Positions 1-6,566 of a stretch of 9,044 bases of DNA are shown one piece after another (the stretch's first letter is position 1; every line of letters starts with the position of its first letter). The DNA comes from Aquificota bacterium (lineage in GTDB: Bacteria > Aquificota > Aquificia > Aquificales > Hydrogenothermaceae): contig JAADDV010000107.1 in the NCBI GenBank assembly GCA_013153795.1, positions 1 to 9,044 of the forward strand. Reading direction: 5' to 3'. A program made the translations under genes and the position numbers. The notes below the pieces were generated by a model. That model ran no database searches. It was given only the letters and a program-made list of their open reading frames with translations, and was not told where the DNA came from.

Positions 1-157
1 ATTCACACAGAAATATATTTCCTATTCAAAATGCAACTCATTAATAGTAATCATTATCGATTACATACACCCTTTCAACTTATCCTATTCCCTTTCCAAT
101 AAACCCTTTTCTTATGCCAACTATCCTATAACTGTAAACTATCTTAACACATATTTT
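1..157. other. AT-rich stretch without a recognisable gene
   Basis: No coding region, RNA gene or mobile element is supported here. One plus-strand frame is open from the window edge to a TAA at 100-102, but its 33 codons show no recognisable domain and are rich in Leu, Phe, Asn and Ile, as random AT-rich sequence would be. The plus strand is pyrimidine-rich from about 70 to 130, with the degenerate words CAACTTATCCTAT (76-88) and CAACTATCCTATA (118-130). There is no hairpin plus T-run that would end the minus-strand gene at 158. The stretch could be an untranslated tail of that gene or the end of an intergenic region continuing leftwards. Confidence 0.5.
47..64. repeat. Small inverted repeat GTAATC-N6-GATTAC
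   Basis: GTAATC (47-52) and GATTAC (59-64) are perfect reverse complements separated by six bases. The stem is short and AT-rich and has no T-run, so it is not a terminator. It could be a protein-binding palindrome, but a match of this size is also expected by chance in AT-rich DNA. Confidence 0.25.
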
Positions 158-493
158 TTATTTTTGCTCTTGTTTCTTTTGTTGGTTTTTTACAAATAAC
201 TTTCCATAAAGAGATGTTCTTTCTTTATTACACGCTTTTATTTCTTCCATAACTAAATCTCTGCATTCTTCAAAAGAAAAACAGTTTCCTTGATCTTCTT
301 GCTCTTGTATTACTTGGGAAATAATTTGAGTTTCACATTTTCTCCATTTTGTGTTTAAATCCCCTTTTTGCTCTTTTTCTATACATTCTTCAAGTTTTTT
401 TACATATTCTTGACATTCTTTTTCAGTAAAAGCAAATGTTAAAGATGTAGAAATTGAAAAAGTTAGTATAGAAAATGCTAATTTTTTAAACAT
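158..493 (-). CDS. Small exported six-cysteine helical protein, function unknown
   Basis: I do not recognise this 111-residue protein as a member of a named family. Residues 1-21 form a Sec-type signal peptide: a Lys pair at 3-4, a hydrophobic core, and a probable cleavage site after Ala21 (TFA|FTE). The mature part is highly charged (Glu, Lys, Gln), apparently all helical, and has six cysteines at 27, 37, 53, 71, 77 and 88. The outer pairs are C27-x9-C37 and C77-x10-C88, a spacing like the CHCH helical hairpin, with C53 and C71 between them. An even cysteine number in an exported protein suggests three disulfides, so a periplasmic or surface location is likely. The last ten residues are a Gln/Lys tail. 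The start is supported by GGAG eight bases before the ATG on the minus strand. The gene diverges from ileS, and I see no convincing promoter or terminator for it. Confidence 0.75.
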   Translation of the reverse strand: MFKKLAFSILTFSISTSLTFAFTEKECQEYVKKLEECIEKEQKGDLNTKWRKCETQIISQVIQEQEDQGNCFSFEECRDLVMEEIKACNKERTSLYGKLFVKNQQKKQEQK

Positions 494-585
494 GATAAAA
501 ACTCCTGCAAGTTTTTACTAACTAACATATAAACTTAATGAAAAAACTTTCTTTTTCAATATCACAAATCAAGTCTGTTTTGTCT

Positions 586-591
586 TATAAT
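586..591 (+). promoter_or_regulatory. Candidate -10 box of the ileS promoter
   Basis: A perfect TATAAT lies at 586-591. No good -35 hexamer is seen 16-18 bases upstream, so only the -10 is proposed. Transcription would begin near 598, leaving a leader of about 40 bases before the TTG at 639. This fits a start at 639 much better than one at 600, which would leave almost no leader. Confidence 0.45.
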
Positions 592-624
592 ATAAGTCTT
601 TGAAATGTAATAAACCTAAAAATT

Positions 625-630
625 GGGAGG
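625..630 (+). promoter_or_regulatory. Ribosome binding site that decides the ileS start
   Basis: GGGAGG at 625-630 is followed by eight bases and then TTG at 639. The spacing and strength match the other ribosome binding sites in this window. The alternative upstream TTG at 600 has no purine-rich site in front of it (the preceding bases are ATATAAGTCT). Confidence 0.75.
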
Positions 631-638
631 ACTATCCA

Positions 639-3476
639 TTGGATTGGAAAGATACACTAAATCTACCTAAGACTAATTTTCCTATGAAAGGAAATTTACC
701 TAATAAAGAGCCTGAATTTATAAAAAGATGGGATGAGATTAATCTGTATAAAAGACTTAGAGAAGAAAGAAAAGGAAAAGATAAATATATTCTCCATGAT
801 GGGCCTCCTTATGCAAACGGCCACATTCATATGGGACACGCTCTAAATAAGATTTTAAAAGATATTCTTGTTAAATATGCCTCAATGAAAGGTTTAGATG
901 CACCCTTTGTTCCGGGGTGGGATTGTCATGGTCTTCCTATTGAGCAGCAAGTAGAAAAAGAGCTAAAAAAACAGAAAAAAAGAAAAGAAGACCTTTCAAA
1001 AGCTGAGTTTAGAAAACTCTGTAGAGAATATGCAGCAAAATTTGTGGAAATACAGAAAGAAGAGTTTAAAAGACTTGGTGTTATCGGAAATTGGGAAAAA
1101 CCTTATCTTACAATGAGACCTTCTTACCAGGCTCAAGAGATAAGAGAGCTTGGTAAAATTTTCAAAAGAGGCGTTGCTTACAGAGGAAAAAAACCTGTTT
1201 ACTGGTGTATATATGATAAAACAGCTGAAGCTGAGGCTGAGGTAGAGTATGCAGATAAAAAAGACCCTTCTATTTATGTAGCCTTTGAACTTGTTGAGCC
1301 TCCATTTGGTATAGAGAAAAAAACATACCCTGTTATATGGACAACAACTCCTTGGACGCTTCCTGCTAACCTTGGGGTGATGGTTAATCCTGATTTTGAT
1401 TATGTATTTTTAGACACTGGAGAAAAAGTTTTCATTGTTGCAAAAGAGCTTTTAGAAAGCTTTAAAGAAAAAACAGGATTAGAAGGACAGGTTATAAAAG
1501 AGGTAAAAGGAAGGGAGCTTGAGTTTTTAGAGTATAAACATCCGTTTATAGATAGAGTCTCAAAGATATACCTTTCTGAGTTTGTTGAGCTTGGAACAGG
1601 AACAGGGCTTGTTCATATGGCTCCTGGACATGGTCAGGAAGACTATGTTATAGGACAGAGATACGGAGTAGAGCCTTTTGCTCCTGTAGATGATGAGGGA
1701 AGATTTACAAAAGAAGCTCCTGAGTTTATACAGGGACTTAGGGTTTTTGATGCAAATGAGCCTATTATTGAAAAACTAAAAGAAGTTGGAGCCCTTTTAC
1801 ACCATGAAGTTATAAAACACTCATATCCCCATTGCTGGAGATGTAAAAATCCAGTCATATTCAGAGCTACACCTCAGTGGTTTATATCCATGGATGCAGT
1901 TTTAGAAAATGGCAATACCCTAAGGGGAGAAGCTATAAAAGAGATTGAAAGGGTTAAATGGATACCCCACTGGGGAGAAAACAGAATAAAATCTATGGTA
2001 GAAAACAGACCAGACTGGTGTATATCAAGACAGAGAAGCTGGGGAGTTCCTATAGCTGTTTTCTACTGTGAAAAGTGTGATTATATTGTTGAGGAAGAAG
2101 AAGTTTTTGAACATGTAGCAAAACTTGTTGAAAACTACGAGTATGGAGCTGATATATGGTTTGAAAAAGAGGCTAAAGAGCTCCTTCCTGAAGGATACAA
2201 ATGTCCAAAATGTGGAAACACAGACTTTAAAAAAGAAGAAGACATACTAGATGTCTGGTTTGACTCTGGGGTTTCCCACGCATCTGTTTTAAAAACAGGA
2301 TTCTGGGAAGAGCTTAGATGGCCTGCCGATATGTACCTTGAAGGTTCAGACCAGCATAGAGGTTGGTTCCAGTCTTCACTTCTTGAAGGAGTCGCCTCAT
2401 ACGACAGAGCTCCTTATGACAGTGTTTTAACCCACGGTTTTATTCTTGATGAAAAAGGACGTAAAATGTCCAAATCCCTTGGAAATGTTATTGCCCCTGA
2501 AAAAGTTATAAAAATGTATGGGGCAGACATAATAAGACTGTGGGTTGTTTCTGAGGATTATACAGAAGATATAAAAATCGGAATGAATCTCTTAAAATCT
2601 ATAGCTGATGACTATAGAAAAATAAGAAACACATTCAGATATTTCCTTGGAAATCTGTATGACTTTAACCCTGAGAAAGATACAGTTTCTTATGAAAACC
2701 TTTTAGAGATAGACAAATGGATGCTTTCTAAACTTCAAAGACTTATAGACCTAGCCCATGGAGCATATTTAAACCATAGATTTCACAAGTTTTACCATGA
2801 AATAAAAAGATTTATTATCGTTGACCTTTCAGCTATATATCTAGATATTTTAAAGGACAGATTATATGTATATGCGCCAGACAGTCTAGAAAGACGCTCT
2901 GCCCAGACTGTTTTATACAATCTTCTTGAAAGTATGGCAAAACTCTTTGCTCCTATACTCTCTTTTACTACTGAGGAAATATGGGATTATGTCAAGCAGA
3001 TAAATCCATCTGTTAAAGAAAGCATTCACCTTGAAGAAATGCCTCTTGTTAACGAAGATTATATAAATGAAGAAATAGAAAAAATATATAAAAAGCTTCT
3101 TCAGATAAGAGATGATATTTTAAAAGCATTAGAAGAAGCTAGAAAAGCAGGACTTATAAAACATCCTTATGAAGCAAGAATAGTGCTTTCCTTACCAGAA
3201 GAATATAGAAAACTTGTTGAGGAAAGATTAGATTGGATTAAATTCTTCTTCACTGTTTCACAAGTTGAGCTTTCTGATAAGCCTGAAGGGGATATTTGTA
3301 TAGAAGGAGAAAAAGTAGAAGGAGCAAAGATAGCTGTTACTTTTGCTAAAGGAGAAAAATGTCCAAGATGTTGGATTTATGATGAAAGTGTAGGAAGAGA
3401 TGAGCAACCTGTTTGTGATAGATGTATGAAGCAAATACAAAAAATGGGAATAGAACTTTCCCAAATAACAGAATAA
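639..3476 (+). CDS. ileS: Isoleucyl-tRNA synthetase (class I)
   Basis: This cytoplasmic enzyme charges tRNA-Ile with isoleucine using ATP and edits misactivated valine. With the start at TTG 639 it is 945 residues, normal for a bacterial enzyme. The N-terminus then reads (M)DWKDTLNLPKTNFPM, the usual beginning of the family; extending to TTG 600 adds 13 unrelated residues. Visible landmarks in the 945-residue numbering: the HIGH-type signature HMGH at 64-67; the CP1 editing domain with TTTPWTLP near 235-242 and GTGTGLVHMAPGHG near 319-332; KMSKS at 609-613; the anticodon-binding helical region after about 690; and a C-terminal zinc finger C908, C911, C926, C929. An extra Cys pair set (C477/C480 and C522/C525) sits in the catalytic domain just before DVWFDSG. 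It is the first gene of an operon with the HU/IHF gene 18 bases downstream. The family is certain. Confidence 0.97.
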   Translation: MDWKDTLNLPKTNFPMKGNLPNKEPEFIKRWDEINLYKRLREERKGKDKYILHDGPPYANGHIHMGHALNKILKDILVKYASMKGLDAPFVPGWDCHGLPIEQQVEKELKKQKKRKEDLSKAEFRKLCREYAAKFVEIQKEEFKRLGVIGNWEKPYLTMRPSYQAQEIRELGKIFKRGVAYRGKKPVYWCIYDKTAEAEAEVEYADKKDPSIYVAFELVEPPFGIEKKTYPVIWTTTPWTLPANLGVMVNPDFDYVFLDTGEKVFIVAKELLESFKEKTGLEGQVIKEVKGRELEFLEYKHPFIDRVSKIYLSEFVELGTGTGLVHMAPGHGQEDYVIGQRYGVEPFAPVDDEGRFTKEAPEFIQGLRVFDANEPIIEKLKEVGALLHHEVIKHSYPHCWRCKNPVIFRATPQWFISMDAVLENGNTLRGEAIKEIERVKWIPHWGENRIKSMVENRPDWCISRQRSWGVPIAVFYCEKCDYIVEEEEVFEHVAKLVENYEYGADIWFEKEAKELLPEGYKCPKCGNTDFKKEEDILDVWFDSGVSHASVLKTGFWEELRWPADMYLEGSDQHRGWFQSSLLEGVASYDRAPYDSVLTHGFILDEKGRKMSKSLGNVIAPEKVIKMYGADIIRLWVVSEDYTEDIKIGMNLLKSIADDYRKIRNTFRYFLGNLYDFNPEKDTVSYENLLEIDKWMLSKLQRLIDLAHGAYLNHRFHKFYHEIKRFIIVDLSAIYLDILKDRLYVYAPDSLERRSAQTVLYNLLESMAKLFAPILSFTTEEIWDYVKQINPSVKESIHLEEMPLVNEDYINEEIEKIYKKLLQIRDDILKALEEARKAGLIKHPYEARIVLSLPEEYRKLVEERLDWIKFFFTVSQVELSDKPEGDICIEGEKVEGAKIAVTFAKGEKCPRCWIYDESVGRDEQPVCDRCMKQIQKMGIELSQITE

Positions 3477-3494
3477 AATAAGAGAGGAGGATAA

Positions 3495-3785
3495 ATGAAA
3501 AAGTCAGAGCTTTTAGAATACCTAACAGAAAAGTTTCCCCATATAGACAAAACTGTTTTAAATGAAATTTTAAACGGAACATTTGAAGCAATGATAGATG
3601 CTTTATCAAAAGGGGAAAAAATAGAAATTAGAGGTTTAGGTTCGTTTAGAGTAAAAGAAAGAGATGGTAGAAAAGCTAGAAATCCAAAAACCGGTGAGAT
3701 TGTAGAAGTTCCACCAAAGAAAATTGTTCATTTTAAAATGGGTAAAATACTAAAAGCTAAACTATTTTCAAAAAAAGTGTCCTGA
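3495..3785 (+). CDS. HU/IHF-family DNA-binding protein, IHF-beta-like
   Basis: This is a 96-residue dimeric nucleoid protein that bends DNA. The N-terminal half (about 1-45) is the helical dimerisation part. The family signature follows as IEIRGLGSFRVKERDG (43-58) and RNPKTG (62-67), in which Pro64 is the proline that intercalates into DNA at the tip of the beta arm. EIRG(L)GSF and VHFKMGK (78-84) resemble IHF subunits more than classical HU, but one isolated gene cannot settle whether it acts as a homodimer or as half of a heterodimer. A strong GAGGAGG precedes the ATG by four bases. The 18-base gap after ileS implies co-transcription. The final codons run through an A-tract, and the TGA stop lies inside the left arm of the downstream terminator hairpin. 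No partner gene is present in the window. Confidence 0.93.
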   Translation: MKKSELLEYLTEKFPHIDKTVLNEILNGTFEAMIDALSKGEKIEIRGLGSFRVKERDGRKARNPKTGEIVEVPPKKIVHFKMGKILKAKLFSKKVS

Positions 3786-3816
3786 AGGCTATTATAGCCT
3801 TCAGGGCTTTATAATT
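3770..3816. terminator. Bidirectional intrinsic terminator containing both stop codons
   Basis: CCTGAAGGCTA (3781-3791) and TAGCCTTCAGG (3795-3805) form a perfect 11-bp stem with a three-base loop, extendable by a T-G and a G-C pair at 3779-3780/3806-3807. On the plus strand TTTATAATT follows. On the minus strand ACTTTTTTT follows, made by the A-tract at 3770-3776. It sits exactly between convergent genes. The left arm holds the TGA of the HU/IHF gene (3783-3785), and the right arm holds the TGA of the transpeptidase gene (3801-3803 on the minus strand). Confidence 0.85.
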
Positions 3817-4412
3817 ACAGGTGTAAAATCATCAACTAAATCCCAAATCTGTTTCATCTCTTCGTTAGAAACAGCTATACAACCATTTGTCCAATCTACA
3901 TATTTCAAAACTTCTTGATATTTTGGATATAAAAATGACCAGTTAGGAAAACCATGTATCATAATCATATTTCCTGGATTATATCCTTTTACATAAGCAT
4001 TTATTTTATCTTCAAAATTTGGATAAGAAATTTTTAAAGATAAAAAATAACTACTATTTCTATTTCTCCAATCTATATAATATAGCCCTTCAGGAGTTTT
4101 CCCATCCCATATTTTTTCTTTTTTCCCGATAGGGTTTCTTCCTAACGATACGTAAAATTTTCTTATCAATATTCCATTTTTTAGTAAAAGCATTTTTCTT
4201 TTTGATTTATATATAACAATTGAATCAGGCTTTAAAAAATCCTCTACATCTTTAAATAAAGCTTCTTTATCTTTTATATAACAGTAAAACCAATAAGGAT
4301 AAGTGTGTCTTATATCCTTATTAATCTGATAGGAAAATGCAGAAGTTGAAATAAAAATAAAATTTAATAATATAAAAATTGATTTTTCTTTAAAAAATTT
4401 TCCTTTCTTCAT
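3801..4412 (-). CDS. Exported L,D-transpeptidase-like (YkuD-domain) protein
   Basis: This family acts outside the cytoplasmic membrane on peptidoglycan, forming or altering 3-3 cross-links or attaching proteins through a cysteine acyl-enzyme. The 203-residue product has an N-terminal signal peptide or anchor (basic 1-10, hydrophobic 11-27, possible cleavage after AFS27). The YkuD domain starts near residue 64 (IVIYKSKRKMLLLKNG), continues with GRNPIGKKEK and KTPEGLYYID (105-114), and ends with the catalytic part: H153 in MIHGFPN and C178 in DWTNGCIAVSNEEM. The His-Gly and [ST]xGC elements needed for catalysis are intact. The active-site flank DWTxGCIAV belongs to the common stand-alone periplasmic subgroup; whether the enzyme is a transpeptidase or a hydrolase cannot be told. 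There is no Shine-Dalgarno sequence before the ATG, and a TAA lies in frame nine bases upstream, so no earlier start is possible. It is probably transcribed alone, with terminators on both sides. Confidence 0.88.
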   Translation of the reverse strand: MKKGKFFKEKSIFILLNFIFISTSAFSYQINKDIRHTYPYWFYCYIKDKEALFKDVEDFLKPDSIVIYKSKRKMLLLKNGILIRKFYVSLGRNPIGKKEKIWDGKTPEGLYYIDWRNRNSSYFLSLKISYPNFEDKINAYVKGYNPGNMIMIHGFPNWSFLYPKYQEVLKYVDWTNGCIAVSNEEMKQIWDLVDDFTPVIIKP

Positions 4413-4465
4413 AGTTATTTAATGATTAAAGCCTAGTTTTTAGTTTGTTTATACTAATTTTTTGT

Positions 4466-4491
4466 TTTTAAAAGCAGGCACAAGGCCTGCT
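4466..4491 (-). terminator. Intrinsic terminator of transketolase
   Basis: AGCAGGC (4473-4479) and GCCTGCT (4485-4491) form a 7-bp stem with a five-base loop. Read on the minus strand, the stem is followed by a short T-run (TTTT, then AAAAAC). It begins seven bases after the transketolase stop codon and so separates that transcript from the transpeptidase gene downstream. Confidence 0.7.
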
Positions 4492-4497
4492 AAAAAT

Positions 4498-6486
4498 TTA
4501 TTTTCCTAAAAGTTTTAATGTTTTTTCAGCTACATTTTCAGGGGTAAAGCCAAATTTTTCCATTAAAACATTTCCTGGAGCTGAAGCACCAAATCCTTCC
4601 ATTCCAATAACAAGACCATTTTCTCCAACTATTTCTTTCCAGCCAAGAGAAGCTCCAGCTTCAACAGCTACTTTAGGTATGTCTGAAGGAAGAACAGATT
4701 TTCTGTAATCTTCAGGTTGTTTAAAGAAAAGCTCCCATGAAGGCATTGAAACAACTCTAGATTTTATACCTTTTTCCTCTAAGAGTTTTTTAGCACCTAA
4801 ACATACATGAACTTCAGAACCTGTTCCTATAAGGATAACTTCAGGATTTTCCGTATCTTCAAGGATATAAGCTCCTTTTTGAACTCCTTCTTTTATTGGA
4901 TATTTCTTAGGGTCTAAAACAGGAACATTTTGTCTTGTAAGAACAAGCATTACAGGAGATTTTTCTTTTATAGCTATTCTCCATGCTTCAACTGTTTCAT
5001 TTGCATCAGCTGGTCTTATAACAGTAATATCAGGCATTACCCTAAAGCTCATAAGATGTTCTATTGGTTGATGGGTAGGTCCATCTTCTCCAACACCTAT
5101 ACTGTCATGGGTATAAACAAATATAGAATGGGTTCCCATTAATGCAGCAAGTCTGACAGCTGGTCTCATATAGTCAGAAAAAACAAAGAATGTAGCCCCA
5201 AAAGGAATAACACCACCATGAAGTGCCATCCCATTAACAGCAGCTCCCATTGCATGTTCTCTTATCCCGAAATGAATATTTCTTCCATTTGGAGTATCAC
5301 AATAAAAATCACCTTTCCCTTTCATTACAACTTTATTAGAGGAAGCAAGGTCTGCAGAGCCTCCGATAAAGTTTGGAAGTTTATCTGCTAAAACGTTTAT
5401 AACTTCTCCTGAAGCTGAGCGAGTTGCAATAGACTTTGATATATCAGTGTAAACAGGTAAATCTTTGTCCCAATCTTCAGGAAGTTTTCCTTCTACAAAC
5501 ATCTCAAACTGTTTTGCAAGTTCAGGATAAGCTTTTTTGTATTCCTCAAACATCTTGTTCCATTCTTCTTCTGCTTTCTGCCCTTTTTCTATAGCCTCTC
5601 TACAGTGATTTAAGGCTTCCTCTGGAATATAAAATCTTTTATCCTCAGGAAATCCTAAAGCTCTTTTTGTTTCTCTTTCTTCTTCTTCAGTTAAAGGAGC
5701 ACCATGAACAGCTGGATTGTCTTGCTTTGGAGAATGCCAGCCTATATGGGTTTTTATTCTTATAAGAGAAGGTTTTTCTTTTTCATCTTGAGCTGCTTTG
5801 ATAGCTCCATATATAGCTTCTAAGTCTTCACCATCAGGGACTGTTATAACATGCCAGCCATGGGCTTTAAATCTAAGCTCTATATCTTCTGTCCATGTTA
5901 TATCTGTTGGACCATCTATTGTTATGTGGTTATCATCATACAGATATATTAGTTTTCCAAGTTTTAGCCTTCCTGCTAAAGCTGCTGCTTCATAGGAAAT
6001 CCCTTCCATTAAATCACCATCAGAAACAATTGCATATGTATAGTGGTCAACAATATTAAAACCTTCTCTATTGAAATAGTTAGCAAGATAACACTCAGCT
6101 ATTGCCATTCCTACACCCATACCAAAACCCTGACCTAAAGGACCTGTTGTAGCCTCAACCCCAGGAGTAAGTCCATATTCTGGATGTCCGGGAGTTTTAC
6201 TACCCCACTGTCTAAATCTTTTTAACTCTTCTAAAGGAAGGTCATAACCATAAAGATATAAAAGAGAATAAAGCATTGCTGAAGCATGCCCAGCAGAAAG
6301 AATAAATCTATCCCTGTTAAACCATTTTGGATTTTTAGGGTTGTGTTTTAAAAACTTGTCCCATAAAACATAAGCCATTGGGGAAGCCCCTAAAGGCATT
6401 CCAGGATGCCCAGATTTTGCAGTTTGAATCTGGTCTAGAGAAAGAACTCTGATAGTGTTTATACACAGCCAGTCTGTATTTGTCAT
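4498..6486 (-). CDS. tkt: Transketolase
   Basis: This thiamine diphosphate enzyme moves two-carbon ketol units between sugar phosphates in the non-oxidative pentose phosphate pathway, linking ribose and erythrose phosphates to glycolysis. The 662-residue length is normal. Domain order is complete: the cofactor (PP) domain has SGHPGMPLG (H27), AGHAS (H67), the ThDP/metal site SDGDLMEG (D156) with N186 in YDDN, and HGAPL (H261). The pyrimidine domain has TRSASGE (R356), FGIREHA with the proton-relay Glu410, and THDS (H460, D461) plus THQP (H472). A C-terminal domain begins near 540. GAGGAG lies nine bases before the ATG on the minus strand. The gene is apparently monocistronic: it has its own terminator and diverges from the archaemetzincin gene. 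No transaldolase or other pathway gene is nearby. Confidence 0.97.
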   Translation of the reverse strand: MTNTDWLCINTIRVLSLDQIQTAKSGHPGMPLGASPMAYVLWDKFLKHNPKNPKWFNRDRFILSAGHASAMLYSLLYLYGYDLPLEELKRFRQWGSKTPGHPEYGLTPGVEATTGPLGQGFGMGVGMAIAECYLANYFNREGFNIVDHYTYAIVSDGDLMEGISYEAAALAGRLKLGKLIYLYDDNHITIDGPTDITWTEDIELRFKAHGWHVITVPDGEDLEAIYGAIKAAQDEKEKPSLIRIKTHIGWHSPKQDNPAVHGAPLTEEEERETKRALGFPEDKRFYIPEEALNHCREAIEKGQKAEEEWNKMFEEYKKAYPELAKQFEMFVEGKLPEDWDKDLPVYTDISKSIATRSASGEVINVLADKLPNFIGGSADLASSNKVVMKGKGDFYCDTPNGRNIHFGIREHAMGAAVNGMALHGGVIPFGATFFVFSDYMRPAVRLAALMGTHSIFVYTHDSIGVGEDGPTHQPIEHLMSFRVMPDITVIRPADANETVEAWRIAIKEKSPVMLVLTRQNVPVLDPKKYPIKEGVQKGAYILEDTENPEVILIGTGSEVHVCLGAKKLLEEKGIKSRVVSMPSWELFFKQPEDYRKSVLPSDIPKVAVEAGASLGWKEIVGENGLVIGMEGFGASAPGNVLMEKFGFTPENVAEKTLKLLGK

Positions 6487-6523
6487 GTATTTTTTCTCCT
6501 CTTGGAAAAATTTTGATTGAAAA

Positions 6524-6535
6524 TATTATTATACT
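6524..6535. promoter_or_regulatory. Divergent promoter region for transketolase and archaemetzincin
   Basis: The 80 bases between the two starts contain face-to-face -10 candidates. On the minus strand there is a perfect TATAAT (complement of 6528-6533), giving a tkt leader of about 35 bases. On the plus strand there is TATTAT (6524-6529), with TTGGAA 16 bases upstream (6502-6507), or TATACT (6530-6535), giving a leader of about 25-31 bases. The two polymerase footprints would overlap. No clear -35 is seen for tkt. This is read from sequence only. Confidence 0.4.
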
Positions 6536-6557
6536 AAGAAATCTTTTGTTTGATTTT

Positions 6558-6563
6558 GGAGAG
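6558..6563 (+). promoter_or_regulatory. Ribosome binding site that decides the archaemetzincin start
   Basis: GGAGAG at 6558-6563 stands just before the ATG at 6567, with five bases from the end of GGAG. The longer reading frame from 6480 would overlap the start of transketolase on the other strand, would place the promoter boxes inside the coding sequence, and begins without a ribosome binding site. Confidence 0.7.
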
Positions 6564-6566
6564 CAA

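Noticed and set aside
70..130. Possible CRISPR repeat or array
   Set aside because: The similar words are short, unevenly spaced and diverged; there are no repeat-spacer units of regular length.
1643..1858. Minus-strand open frame inside ileS
   Set aside because: It lies wholly antisense to well-conserved IleRS sequence and has a Ser/Phe-rich composition typical of a shadow frame.
3258..3609. Two overlapping minus-strand open frames at the end of ileS and start of the HU/IHF gene
   Set aside because: Both are antisense to conserved coding sequence and rich in Phe, Leu and Ser from complementing AAA and GAA codons; they show no recognisable domain.
4930..5995. Two plus-strand open frames (near 4930-5142 and 5798-5995)
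   Set aside because: Both are antisense to conserved transketolase motifs and have no domain resemblance.
6010..6025. Transketolase has SDG instead of GDG at the cofactor site
   Set aside because: The metal-binding Asp and following Gly are kept, and SDGDLMEG occurs in other bacterial transketolases as I recall, so it is not a sign of inactivity.
6480..6566. N-terminal extension of the archaemetzincin frame to 6480
   Set aside because: It overlaps the start of transketolase and the promoter boxes, lacks a ribosome binding site, and is not needed for the 181-residue family length.
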